A stretch of DNA of 64,000 nucleotides from Sycobia sp. Sy_11 (Eukaryota > Arthropoda > Insecta > Hymenoptera > Epichrysomallidae). Position 1 is the stretch's first letter. Every line of letters starts with the position of its first letter. Of this stretch, positions 12,272 to 24,282 are shown piece by piece. The translations under genes were made by a program, and so were the position numbers. Under the pieces are notes generated by a model. It was not told the DNA's origin and ran no database searches. It saw only the letters and a list, made by a program, of their open reading frames with translations. The DNA lies in assembly GCA_018907035.1 (NCBI GenBank), contig JACCIC010000003.1, positions 4,662,001 to 4,726,000 of the forward strand, given 5' to 3'.

Positions 12272-12537
12272 GTAAGTCAAATTAATCACTCATCTCTATA
12301 CAGAATAGTTTGTCCTCACATGACAATTTGACATTATACACAGTGATAAAACTATACAATAATCGCAACCGAAACACGCTTAGGTACACAATAGTACAGT
12401 TATAACCTTGTACGTCTATGCATCTGTATATGCATTAAAACGCTATATACTGATAAGAAAATACATGAGCGGAAATATAGATGTCATTCGCGTTGCGACA
12501 TTTCATTGATTCGACTGTTGAAAATTCAACTGTTATA

Positions 12538-12539
<2 letters not shown>

Positions 12540-12588
<49 letters not shown>

Positions 12589-12602
12589 CTATATATATAT
12601 AC
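12540..12602. repeat. (AT)n microsatellite
   Basis: AT array of 63 bp with a short GTATATCT interruption near its 3' end. It lies about 270 bp downstream of the candidate RS-exon. Confidence 0.98.
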
Positions 12603-13144
12603 ACTTTCCGCTCGATTCGAAAGTACTAAAGCTATCGCTTCGAAAGCTTCCATGCGCATAAATAGTCCATGCACCTTGGATACTATCTTAAACAAAGTAG
12701 CAATTCACTCTTAATAATGAATTTCGTAGTGTAGGGATATATGTGTATATACTTTGGAAAACACTATATGGGTTCTCGTTGGGAACTCTTGGTTTATTGC
12801 TTGTAAAAGTTCTAGTGTCTCTCTTGGCAGGTTATATATACGCAGTGTAACATTAAGCTCGCTAAGAACGTTAAAGTTCTTCGCAACCGATGATTAAGTA
12901 CATTGATTCTCTTGGCTTGAAATTCATTTAGCTAATTGAAAGTTGCGTTCGAAACTTAAATAGATTAAATCAAATACACTTATTGCTAATGTCAGAGTAC
13001 AAGTGTAGATGTAATTTCGCATTTTTCATTGGTTTTGAAAACAGTTGCAACGGTGCATCAAAAATGCAAGAAAAACAAACACAAATAATTAAATTATACT
13101 TTCAGATTGGACGATAGAATAGAATTTATAGTCCATAACGTATT

Positions 13145-13177
13145 CACATTTATTATTTTAATCTCTATCCCTTGCAG
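13145..13177 (+). other. Strong 3' splice-site-like sequence
   Basis: A pyrimidine-rich tract containing TTATTATTTTAATCTCTATC leads to CCTTGCAG, ending at 13177. The downstream words CGTATGAAG|GTATAT could bound a 9-nt microexon, but the 5' site is weak and stops follow soon in the frame that contains ATG. It may be a decoy or an unused acceptor in a long intron. The sequence around the junction, TGCAGCGTAYG, also occurs at 12262-12272. Confidence 0.25.
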
Positions 13178-14100
13178 CGTATGAAGGTATATTTATTTAA
13201 TTAAGATTAATGTACTGAAAAACTTTCTGAAGGAAGAATGAGGTAACAAAAAATACCGTACAATTTATCTCTGATACAAAACGACGTAGCTGCAATTAAG
13301 CTTTACCAGGATTCCAGAAACAACAATCAATATTAATAAAACAACATATCAAAGAATGTCTAGTAAGGGATCGGGTTATTAGTATTAATTAAAGTTGAAA
13401 ACATGAACTGTTGAAATTGTGCCGTAAACTTAATTAACCATTCAATTATTCTTGTAATTCATCTAGTCAATGTTGAAATAGTAATATAGTTTTTCGGGGA
13501 AAAATTTGTGGAATCTAGATTTATGCATACAGGTCAGAAAAAACAATATTTTCTATTGCCGGCTAAATATTTTCTAGAGAAAAGCTGATTTTCCTGAATT
13601 GAAATTGAAACTTTTAATATCAGAAAACAGTTTTCTTCCACCAGCAACAAGAGAAATTTACTTGATATTGGAATTTTTTCCATCAAAAAATATGCATAGA
13701 TAAAGACCTTTCATTGAAAATAGCAAAATTAAAACTCGCAATAGATGAACGCCTCGAACACCTCGTAAATGATTAAAAGCCCGAAATGAGGCGGTCGCAT
13801 GCGTAGCACTCGAGCGTTCTTAAATGTAAATTAATGTCAATAAATTAAGTCTGGCATCCAATCTGCGCGTCCCTGGCTTCAAAATAGATTCACATCTCTC
13901 GGATCCATATCCACCTCTACCACATTGACTGTACCGCAATTGCGCACGATTATTGATGTACTATAGTGCTTCGACGATAAAGATGCTTTGGGTATATATA
14001 TATCTATATATATATATTATTGCAATTCTCCACAGTACTGCAATTGAGTAACTCCAGGAAATGGGAAAAATAGGCCCAAGGGGGACGACTGTGAAATATG

Positions 14101-14266
14101 AAGGAAGATGATCTCACCGTCTCGTTATTCGACGTGGCGTCAGAGAAGACTAATTCTCCAAGATACGTTTGTTATATCGCGCAGTAAGCCTTATTTCCAA
14201 CAAAGATTCAAAAGCGCGTTTAGCACGCCATGCAGAACTACAGCGTGTAGGGTTCCCACACACTTG

Positions 14267-14320
<54 letters not shown>

Positions 14321-15300
14321 CAACAGCCATTACTCTCGCGTAATTTTCAATGGAGCGAGCAATTCGGAGGAGCGGCGTCGCCGCGGCATCGCGCCCCAGG
14401 AGCCCCCCGCGTCGGACGCGCGCGAGCGCAGCGCGAATCCATTTCTCCGGGAACAATTCAATCCGCGCCGCGGAGGGGAAGGGTGGAGGTGGCGCACGAG
14501 GGCATCGCAGACCTCGGAGCTCCGTATTCCTCCCTCGCCACCCCAAAGGGCGCATCTCACCTGCCCTCCCATGAAACGAGTGGCAATCAACGCGAATGCG
14601 TTCACCCACTATGCCGTACAGTGTTTCAGACCTGTCTGTAAGCAAGTATATATGTGTAATAATGCAGTTGCCATACGAGCATCTTTTTTTTTTTACAATC
14701 GCGCATAGACTTTTACGGCGAGATAAGCGAAAATTCGATCCTATTACGGCTCCAAATGATGGATGCACTGCAATGAATTTTATTATTCGTATGAAGCTTA
14801 ACTGATTATATTCCATCATATATCCTTGATTTTACGGGGTTTTTTCAAAAATCACGAAGCTATTTAAGCATAGTCTGTCCTTAGTGCAAAGAACCGAATA
14901 ATTCTTGCACGAGAGAAAAAGATTCTTTATACTTCGAAATTTTTTCGAAAATATATCCATACCCGGAAGGAAAATTCGTTCAGCAACATCAGCTCAACCC
15001 CCGGTGCAGGGTCGAGTCAGACTTATTTATATATATGATATAACAAAGGCGAAGCGCGTAATTTCGGAAACTCGAAAAGCAAAGGAAAATTAGAAACAGT
15101 GGCGCGCGCGTGCTTGACGTGTAATTATAACCGGAATTCCCGCGCTCTGCGGGCGCGTTACATTCGTCGACTTTCTCCCCTTATTCCGCCGTCAGTGATT
15201 TAAAATTCTTGCGCTTTCGCGTTCAAAAATCAAGTCAGATAACAGAGGGATTACTTGAAAGCGGAGTGAATTTGATCGTGCGTATGTTAATTGCTTTGGC
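14101..15300. other. Mixed block with GT array and CpG-rich core
   Basis: The core at 14,340-14,600 is rich in CpG and contains runs such as GCGCGCGAGCG. Frames on both strands (up to 193 codons) cross the GT array or are Arg/Pro-rich and are not supported. The 3' part (14,640-15,300) becomes AT-rich again. Confidence 0.55.
14271..14318. repeat. (GT)24 microsatellite
   Basis: 48 bp of pure GT immediately 5' of the CpG-rich core. Confidence 0.98.
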
Positions 15301-16250
15301 GCTTTAAAAATTAATTAAATATTTATAATAAAAGCGCGTCGGGGGTGCTGGCGTGTATAATTATATTGAATTTTTAATTTTGAAAGTAAATGTCACTTTC
15401 AACGAGATAGATAATAAATAAACGTAATTATTTTATTACCAAAAAAAAATAATATTTATAGTTTTCATTCGGGTACGTAGTCCTCATATTTTACTTGCCA
15501 CTCTAAAGATAAATTTGACCACTATTAAAATAATTGCAAATATCTCTTCTTCTTTCTATTAAAAGTGTATAAATTAAATTACTGGATAATTTAGAAAAGT
15601 ATTGCAAATTAATCTTCTTATTATTAAATAATACTAGTAATTTTGATTCTATTATTTTAATACTAGTTCTTTAAAATCTTTTTCTGCTATTTTGCACAAT
15701 CCTAAGGATTATATACAATTTTACTAACAAATAATTATGTTTCGAAAGATCGGCCACTTTATATACAAAAAAAAGAATTGTTGTAGAAAATGTTCCTGGC
15801 TATCCTATGGTGACCTCGACCATAACCTTCGAATAATCTTAAAGGTCAACGCCACAGTCAAGATCGGCTTACCATAGCAGAGAAAATTTCTCCCAACTTT
15901 CGTTTTGGTCATACTTCGACGCGGGACGTACTCCTCGAGTTATTCAACCGGTCTGAATCCGAAATAAAATTTAAATTCGTTCAATGAATTATAACTTTAG
16001 GCGAGTTCGAAATAAATTCACTTCCCTTATTTATCGGAAATATTTCTTTTCCTACGGTTTAAGAAGTATATTATATTAACGATTTATGAACAGTTTCTTT
16101 TAACTTTTATACCGTTTCCAATCAAAAAAACAATTTATTAAATTTTTATTTTTTCGCTCGCTCTTTAAATATCCCAATTCACGCTGCTTTCCGACACGTC
16201 GATTTCAATTTCGTTTATGAAAGAGAGCAACCGAACGCTCGTAGTATCGA
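15301..16250. other. AT-rich unique non-coding DNA
   Basis: No credible frame. It contains the nuclear-receptor-like half-site pair and the CTATGGT inverted repeat at 15,805-15,877. Confidence 0.6.
15807..15877. promoter_or_regulatory. Inverted repeat carrying TGACCT and AGGTCA half-sites
   Basis: CTATGGT near 15807 and ACCATAG near 15871 form a 7-bp inverted repeat. Inside it lie TGACCT (15811-15816) and AAAGGTCA (15841-15848). The latter resembles an extended monomeric nuclear-receptor site. The two half-sites point away from each other with about 26 bp between them, too far for a standard dimer element. Regulatory function is inferred only. Confidence 0.25.
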
Positions 16251-16895
16251 ATAAACGTAATGACACTCCCGTCGGCCTGCCACCCACCCCAAAAAAAAAT
16301 CTTCGTTTCGGCCAGCCGAACAACCACGCGGACGAACCAAAAAAAAAATACTACCTCTCCCCTCGCCCCGTCCCCGGTAGGGCGACAGAGAGAAAGATAA
16401 AGAGCCTCTGGGAAAACTGGAATTGATAATTTATCGGCGCCGACCCCCCCCCCCTCTTCGACCCACCGCCCACCTGTGAGCATTAACTCGATGGACTGTG
16501 CGCGCGGCGGCGGCGCGGTGCATCGCCCCGCTCGCCCACGAGCCCGGACCCCGGCGTAATTTAATAAAACATATCGTCGCCTCGGGACTACTTTGAGCCC
16601 GGGTGACGCGGGCGGGGCGGGTCATGGACGGGCGGCGCACTCCTCGATCGATGGACAATTAACGCGCGGAAGCGACGTCGCTGCGCCGCCCTATGCCCGC
16701 CGTGTGTCCGTGTATTTGTATTGGCCGCGGACGCGAGTGTGCGTTGGTTTATTAATATTCGCCGGCGGTATAATGAAAACGCCGAAATTCCGGTCGACCG
16801 CCGATGGACCGAACAGCCGACCGCGGTCACCGGCGCGTAGACGCGCGAACGGGTCCGAACGCGCACGGCGGTTCCGCGGTGCATTTTATATATCC
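16251..16895. other. CpG-rich island
   Basis: Strongly GC-rich, containing C-runs (16445-16454) and many GCGC/CGCG words. It includes a 12-bp palindrome AGCGACGTCGCT at 16671-16682 centred on GACGTC, a CRE-like core. Two frames (132 and 144 codons, opposite strands) run into the adjacent AT array and look artefactual. The block ends at that array. Confidence 0.55.

Positions 16896-16898
<3 letters not shown>

Positions 16899-16952
<54 letters not shown>
16899..16952. repeat. (AT)n microsatellite
   Basis: 54 bp with one early interruption, sitting at the 3' edge of the CpG-rich island. Confidence 0.98.
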
Positions 16953-16954
<2 letters not shown>

Positions 16955-17135
16955 AATGAATGTCTGCTGTACGCGTGTATATCCTTTATAAGCACCGAAA
17001 CTAGTGCATCGATTGCCTTCAAATTTTAACCACGTATTCTACACGGTCAGGATTAGATGATTAAAAAAAATACGTTAAAAATAAGAAAAGAAATTAAAAA
17101 GGAAATAAAGGGCCAGAAAGGTAATTATTTTACCG

Positions 17136-17138
<3 letters not shown>

Positions 17139-17183
<45 letters not shown>
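17139..17183. repeat. (AT)22 microsatellite
   Basis: Pure AT preceded by TTTACCGACA. The same ten bases precede the (AT)n array at 30,495. Confidence 0.98.
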
Positions 17184-17186
<3 letters not shown>

Positions 17187-17239
17187 GCTAAGGCCGTACA
17201 ATGTGCCCATACGTGGAGATAGATAGTTCAGAAAGAATA

Positions 17240-17272
17240 AGAGAGCGAGAGAGAGAGAGAGAGAGAGAGAAA
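17240..17272. repeat. (GA)n microsatellite
   Basis: About 33 bp of GA with an early CG interruption, about 100 bp upstream of a CT array of opposite sense. Confidence 0.96.
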
Positions 17273-17369
17273 GGCGAGATATCGGGTGAACGCACCCATG
17301 TGCTATAGGCAATACCCATTAATATGGGGTAATCCCTGTTAATCCCCCTGACTTGTTCTCCAGTTTTCT

Positions 17370-17398
17370 TCTCTCTCACTCTCTCTCTCTCTCTCTCC
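17370..17398. repeat. (CT)n microsatellite
   Basis: 29 bp with one CA interruption. With the GA array at 17,240 it could pair as a long imperfect inverted repeat. Confidence 0.96.
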
Positions 17399-17764
17399 TA
17401 AATATAAGATAGTTATAGATCAAATATGATTATACCTATAGCATACTCCAAAAATATGAAATGCAACCAAATAATTTTCGTAAAAATTGTATAGTCTACA
17501 ATTAGCAGATATTTTAGATCTATTCAATTTGTAAACGTGGTTAAACTACTGGCAATGATCATGATGATTATCTCAATCTCAAGTTAATTTTATCAAAGAA
17601 TTTTATTCTAATATAATTGTTTTTGTTAAATAGAGAAACATTAAAATTAAATATAATACAAATTAAATTAATAAATATTTTTATCGGTCTTACAGTTTTT
17701 ATAATATAATATATTAGCTAAAATAATTACAGCTAGACTGTACTAGTTTATATTCACCTCCGTA

Positions 17765-17791
17765 GAATTTTTAATTTTTAATTTTTAATTC
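17765..17791. repeat. (TTTTTAA)3 short tandem repeat
   Basis: Three perfect 7-bp TTTTTAA units bounded by GAA and TTC, so the whole block has inverted ends GAATTTTT and TTAATTC. Confidence 0.85.
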
Positions 17792-19185
17792 TAAATATAA
17801 TACATGGAATATTTTAAATCAGAAGTAAAAAAACAAAACAAAGTAATGCGTTCAAAATATATAAATATATAGTTATTGCAATAAAAAATACATTTTTTTT
17901 AGTTTTAAATATTTGAAAGAAGTTATCTAATTATCAACTTCAGACAAAGAGCGATTTCAATGAATTTTGTTTTTGAGAAGGTGCACATTAGAGAATAGTA
18001 CAGAATCGTTATGTATACGCTTCCAACACTTGTTAAATATATAAAAGACGAGATAATGTTTTATCGGTTCATTGCCTCTTTATGTATGTATCTGAGATTT
18101 TTTTTTAATTTAGTGTTTTGTTTTTTTTTTTGAACAGAACGTCTTTGTACCTTACACTTTTTATATCTGATTTCCAATTCGTTAATTTGTTGGCATCGCA
18201 ACTCACGGATACTTTGACACTGATACGATATTATATGTAGAATTAATTTATATATTTTATGCTTCGCGTTGTACTGTAAACTTATTAACATGATACTAAT
18301 TATTCTAAAAGTATAATGATTAAAATGGTAATTATATTGTACATAATTCTTTTCATAAAAAGTTATTTGTAGATGTGCAAAATGAAAATTTCCATGAAAA
18401 TGAAGAACTGGTACAGAGACATGACCTTTCTGAAACTAGACAATTTTTATAGCACGAGTATGGCATTCTATCTAAATCTAGGGTCAGAATTCTAATATTA
18501 AATATAGATTCAAGTATATTCAACATTCTCAAATATAAAATTATTCTCATATCCTATGATAAAGTTTGAAGAAGAAATAAAGCTTACTTTTCAGCATAAA
18601 AATATTCAATTTTTAGAATGTTCGGTCGCCGAATAAATCTAATATATTTTTAGTATACCGAGGAATAACTCTAAGGTGATATTTCAATTATAAATGTATA
18701 TTACTGTCACAGTTACACTATAATTGCACATTGAAATTTTTATAACATCAGTATTTTTGAAACATTAACATAAAAAACATTAACGATCATTTTTTAGATT
18801 AGAACTTAAACGTATATTACCAATTGGCGTATAAATGTTTCATAATATTTTAAATATCAATTTTTTTTCTCCAAATTTATGTATTCAATCTAGAAAATGA
18901 CAAGAAAGATGTCTTGGATAAATATTGTGAAAAACTTTTGCCAGAATTAATAAAGAAACGCCTCGAAATAATTGTGATAATGCTTAACCAATTTTACAAA
19001 AGCCTTTTATATATTAACAAATGCCAATTAGATTTTCAACTTCAATTAATTATATAATTTTTTTATATGTCTAAAACCTCAAGTGAATACCTTGCTTAAT
19101 GCAAAAAACGTACCGCCAATAATTATTCACCAAACCCAATGTATATCATCGTGCACGAAATCCAAATCCATTTGAAATATATGTT

Positions 19186-19200
19186 CTTCTTTTTGTCCAG
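19186..19200 (+). other. 3' splice-site-like sequence
   Basis: TTCTTCTTTTTGTCCAG ends at 19200, a good polypyrimidine tract and acceptor. The downstream frame YAYTILICVLDNN stays open for about 19 codons and then stops, without a convincing donor. It is probably a decoy acceptor. Confidence 0.15.
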
Positions 19201-19480
19201 TGTACGCATATACCATCTTGATCTGTGTCTTGGACAATAATAAACGCCACGCAAATAAGTAGAGCAAATGCGTTTGCAGAGGAAGTCATAAAAAATTCAA
19301 GGGATCCCCACTCCCCCTTCACGATTTGCCGGGATATTTGTACTCTCCCGACAGTGGAGAAGAAACGGCAAGTTGAATATATACGGAAGCCGAAACTGCA
19401 CGCGATTTATCCTCCATTAAATATTAATTGGCTACTTCTGCAACCTGACTCCCAACCCCCCCCCCTCTCGTGACGAGACC

Positions 19481-19484
<4 letters not shown>

Positions 19485-19521
<37 letters not shown>
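19485..19521. repeat. (CT)n microsatellite
   Basis: 37 bp of pure CT, about 15 bp after a C11 run region (19456-19466). Confidence 0.97.
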
Positions 19522-19525
<4 letters not shown>

Positions 19526-20880
19526 CCCTGCCTCGCTTACTTTATTTATATACGTACATATACAACCATAGTCTGACATCTCCGTGCATCCCGTCCCCTT
19601 CGTCCCTACTTTATCCCGCGAGCTCTCATTTCGTTCATGCATCTTCCATTCTCTCCTGACTTGGCACGTGAATAATTTCCGCGTCGAAGAGGATTTGCCT
19701 TTTCTCGAGTGAACGGGGATTTTTTTTTTTTTACTTTATTTAAATAAATATAGATCGTACTTTTCGAAAGACGAAGATGGAGGTTCGTATAGCGTTACGC
19801 AAAGAGACTCGAGAGATGGAATTTGGAATAGCTCCGTTATTAATATGAAAGACATTTATGCCAGGTGTGTATTGCGGGTAAAGAATTCAATACAGTTGAT
19901 CGTTTTATATTTTACATAGGTATTATTCGATATTTGGCTAACAGCGTAGTATATCTTTGACTCAGGTCGATCACTTTCAGGGCTGCCTTTCCATGATCAC
20001 ATCTTATAATGTGGTAGGTAACAAGGCTCTAGGGTTAAGGAAATTCTTTAAATATACCAAAACATCGCCATTTTTGCCCCTTTATGTTAAGATATCTAAG
20101 AAACCGAACGTGATGAGTACATTGCCACTCCAGCTTCTAATCCTGTGCAAAAAATTACAACTGTAATGACCCTCAATTACCCAACAACAGAACCATACGG
20201 ATCTGTATTACTCTTCTCCCAACGACTCACATTAATCAAACTAGTTTATAAGAATAAAGTCTTAATGAAAATCAAATGGATTAAAAAAGCTCCCTTTTTC
20301 TTTATAATCTATTGCAAAACTAAACGCGCAAACGAAAACCTCCGTCATTTATGAACATTAATGTCTCGTACGAATGCGTTGCACCAAAGCACTTAAATAC
20401 GACTTTCATCTTCAAACTGAATTATCAAAGGAAAAATTGCAGGAGTCTCTGACGTAGCTCTCATCGTAGTTATTTTTGAATTTGAATAATAAAAAGCACA
20501 CTCATACCTTCCGGATTTTGTTAATATATGATTTACTAAAAAAGATTCACGTAACTAATGAAAATATAGGCTATAATTTTATTTCAGGTTCGGCATATCA
20601 ATTAGTCAATAAAACGAATTCAGTAGAAATAACTGTGTAAAAATTTGGCATTCGATGAATATCTAGTACTTCTAATAAAGTTCTCTTCTTGACTTTGAAA
20701 AATATGAGATAGTAAATTCTAATTTGGCAAAACACAATCATTGTTTTTTTTCAAACCTTGTTAAATCGTCCGAGCTCACAAACAGCCTGAGAATTTTCAC
20801 CGCCTCTACAATTTAATCGTATAAATTTGTCGCCAAAATCCTCATGAACAATCCTCCTCTCAGACTTTATAAGCCACTTT

Positions 20881-21420
20881 TATCTCCGTCTATCTTCTCC
20901 CCCCTCTCACCGACGTTCTAGCTGATTCGCTGCCTGCAATTTTCCACCAGACTCCCGCTAAAAATGCGCGCGCGTTACAACCAACCCCCTTTACCTTTGA
21001 ACACCCGGTGTATTTTGCGGTCCCCGCCCGGTTGCCTCTTCCCTTTATTTTTGCTCTCGCTCCACCCTCTCTTCTCTCCCCTCGCATAAAACGCGAGCGC
21101 GCGCCCCCGCGCGATACGAAAGGAATTCGCGCCACTTCGGCGGATGGGACGTCGATCGATATAAATGCGATGGAAGAAGGGGGCAGGGAGGGGCAGGGCC
21201 CTTTGTGCACGGGCGTTCGAGCTTAAAACGATATGGCGGGACGCGGACGCAGGATTTAAAGACCCGCTGTGAACTCTCGCCTCAGTTTCCCTTACGCCCC
21301 TTCTCCGCGGCCCTTTCACGCGAGCCTTTATATAATAATTATTACCACTTCTGGAGATTTCGCGCTCGATGCTTTTTGCGTTTTAAGCGCGGCGTTTTAT
21401 AATGGATCGTTTATACGCCC
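20881..21420. other. CpG-rich block
   Basis: GC-rich DNA dense in CGCG words (20965-20975, 21090-21120). Frames of 72-114 codons on both strands are Arg/Ala/Pro-rich and overlap each other, as expected of GC-rich non-coding DNA. It passes directly into an AT/GT array. Confidence 0.55.
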
Positions 21421-21537
<117 letters not shown>

Positions 21538-23310
21538 ATCGACTTATAGTCGAACCTCCTCGTGGAATGATAAGGCTTTTATTTGCGCGAAACTTTTTGA
21601 TTGGCTCCGGGGTGGGTACTTTACTGCCAGCCTTTGTGCCAAAGTATAACTTTTAATTATGTCGGGTAATTGCCTTGTTCCACGGATATCGTTGCTTTAA
21701 GAATTGATGGAAATTGCGCCGACGGAATTAATTATTGGCAATTAAGAAAATTATTTTAACTAATACAGGGATAAAAACTCTTCGAGTTGTTTTTTTTATC
21801 CTTGAAAATGCCAATATTGTCGCGCGGTTAAATCAATTTTGTAAGCCCGATAAAATCAATGGAGTCTCGCGCTGTCCGTGCAGCATTTGAATAAATTTCC
21901 AAACTTACGCTATGGCAGATTACTGTCATCTTCGTGTTCGTCGATCGGCCAGGATGACACCGACCGACCCGTTCGGCGGTAGCGGGAGGGTGCTTATAAA
22001 AATAAAAAGAAAAAGAAAAAATATACTCTTCTGAAAGTGAATCATTCACTAACCAGTTAAAACTGACGCGCGACTATACGGCTAGCCGAACTTTTTGAAT
22101 TACAACTCTCGGGCAAACTTCCCATCCACCCCCGCTTTTTTTCGTTACTTTCGTTTCGAGCTACTTAATCTTTCCACAAATTCGAAACTATAATTCAGCG
22201 GCACATTAAATCAGGGTTTTGTCAACCCTCGAAAAATTCGAATAGTAATCGTCCGAAAGAAGTTACTTCGCTAACTTTCTTTATGATCATCGATCAAAAA
22301 ACTGTTACTCATGCAATTATTTCCATTTAACGCCGTTAAAATCAATTTACATTTTCATTAAGATCATCGAATAATGCTACAAAAATTATTAAACAATTTC
22401 CATGAACTGATCCTATTATTATTCGAACAATCACTTCTTGTATTTATATTTATATTATTTAAATTAAAACTTGGACTACCATTTGGCTCAGTCACATATA
22501 TTAAACAAAAATTAACATACAAATTCAAGGTTTCATTATATTAGGTAACGGAAAATTGTACACCATTCTCTGAGTCAATCTCATCAGGTCAGTTTGCTTT
22601 TTTCAGAATAAGGGGCTTGTCATACATGTTTACTTTTTGACGTCATGTATCATATTTGTTAATTTTGCCTTTGAGTTTTATTCTTATCCTTCTTATCGAG
22701 ACAATCAATTCCCAAGACCTTAATTTCTATTTTTACATTTAATTTTATTTCATACGCAGTTTGATGTACGTAGAAAAGTACTATATAAAAGAGATTCATC
22801 TCTCCGAGAAATTCTTTGTTGCTCAATTCCCCTTTTTTTGTTTATCATACCTATGTCCCTATAATATGAGACATAGCAAATCTAAGCTTTGCTATAAATG
22901 TTTATTATCGTGTTCAACATCGTTCTTTTGTCCCGTATCTTTCGTAAATTTACTTAAATTAATTGTCTTTCAAGGTAAAAGTAATAAAAGACTGAATTAA
23001 AGTGTACATCAATCCATAAACACGATTTCGTCATATATGATTCGTCGCTAATCACATGCCGCCCATTTCGTTGGCGCAAATCTTTCTTTTTGAGTATACC
23101 CCCCTCTCCCACTGCACTTAACATCTGAACCTGCACTCTATTAAATTTAATGCTTTTCCAAAGAGAAACGCTTAGCTGATTCAAATTTTGCAGCACCATG
23201 ATCGCGGTACAAGTAATCGATGGTATACTCGGGGGGAGGGGTTAAGAGGGGGTTAAAGCTTAAATTTTCATTTCGGTTTATTGTCCTCCAATAACGTCTT
23301 TATTGTCGAC
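21538..23310. other. AT-rich unique non-coding DNA
   Basis: No credible frame. The full CRE at 22,639 is listed separately. Confidence 0.6.
22639..22646. promoter_or_regulatory. Full CRE palindrome TGACGTCA
   Basis: A consensus 8-bp CREB/ATF site. It is nested in an inverted repeat, with ATACATG at 22622-22628 and CATGTAT at 22644-22650. No TATA box or start region is nearby, so it would be a distal element if used. Confidence 0.35.
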
Positions 23311-23311
23311 G

Positions 23312-23332
23312 GTCTCTCTTTCTCTCTCTCCC

Positions 23333-23389
<57 letters not shown>
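23312..23389. repeat. (CT)n microsatellite
   Basis: About 78 bp. The first 25 bp are interrupted (CTTT, CCCTTC) and the last 50 bp are pure CT. Confidence 0.98.
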
Positions 23390-23390
<1 letters not shown>

Positions 23391-23693
23391 TCTAGCTTTC
23401 TATATACATATATTGCGGGATTAATGATTTTTATGGAGCATAAAAGTCCGCCCAACTATTTGCCTCTATTAATTTAATCCTTAAGCTATGCGGAAATTTT
23501 ATTAGTCCCCTCCCCTCCCCTCTACTCTTTGTTTCGGCTCGTTGAAAACTTTTGCCACGGCTGCACGCTCAATTTTCCGAGGATAATCGTATTATTTTGT
23601 TTCGTTAACATACAACAGTTGTTCCGATTGAAGTTTGCGTGTAATTAATTAAACGCCAAACCATGTCCCAGTTATATATTTCGTGCACTTCAG

Positions 23694-23696
<3 letters not shown>

Positions 23697-23750
<54 letters not shown>

Positions 23751-23756
23751 TGTGTA
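23697..23756. repeat. (GT)n microsatellite
   Basis: About 60 bp, pure GT with one GA interruption near the 3' end. Confidence 0.98.
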
Positions 23757-23987
23757 TGCATTTATCAAAGCGAATGTATCTTTCATCTTGTTTCCTAAAA
23801 TATATGTCATTTGAACAATATAAAAAGTATAATTAATTCATTGGATCTTTACTGTTTGTATACATACATATATATAGTGTTTGTGTGCCTACGTGTGCGT
23901 ATGTAACGATCGCAAGAACGCCGAAGCAATCCACCGCCAATCGCCAGTAATAATGCGCAAATCGAGCTGACCCTAAAAGTCGAGCCA

Positions 23988-23993
23988 CTCTCT

Positions 23994-24037
<44 letters not shown>
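23988..24037. repeat. (CT)n microsatellite
   Basis: 50 bp of CT with a single CC phase shift in the middle. Confidence 0.97.
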
Positions 24038-24229
24038 GCATTGCTTTCCCGCTTCTATGCTCCCAAACCCCCCGGCTTCAAATCGCACAGTACCCCAGCT
24101 TCCCGGCTCGCGCCACGCGCCACTCACCCGTATATAGAGAAATTAGCATAATCGTGTGATTCGAATTGGCCAGGACCGCCGGCAGTTGCGCCACCCGTAC
24201 GCGGGCCGAGGAAACGGACTGACATCGAT

Positions 24230-24257
24230 TCTCTCTCTATCTCTCTCTCTCTCTCCC
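24230..24257. repeat. (CT)n microsatellite
   Basis: 28 bp with one AT interruption. It lies 30 bp upstream of the CG/CA tract. Confidence 0.96.
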
Positions 24258-24282
24258 TCGCTGTTACAGACACGAGCGCACG

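Larger units (their letters stand above)
11540..14100. other. AT-rich unique DNA with splice-like signals
   Basis: Unique sequence without a credible long frame. It carries the juxtaposed splice sites at 12,230 and the strong 3' splice-site-like sequence at 13,177. It also includes (AT)n at 12,540 and an interrupted AT tract at 13,993-14,019. Confidence 0.6.
17400..20880. other. Long AT-rich unique non-coding stretch
   Basis: Unique AT-rich DNA with short frames only. It contains a 7-bp ATTTTTA tandem at 17,765, a pyrimidine-tract acceptor-like site ending at 19,200 and one CT array. I see nothing that identifies an exon. Confidence 0.6.

Noticed and set aside
12783..12810. miR-137-like TTATTGCTTG
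   Set aside because: Only ten bases match, the rest of the mature sequence does not, and the surrounding DNA does not fold into a precursor.
20570..20600. TTTTATTTCAG|GTTCGG
   Set aside because: Good acceptor, but GTTCGG is not a usable donor, so it is not a recursive site; no exon follows.
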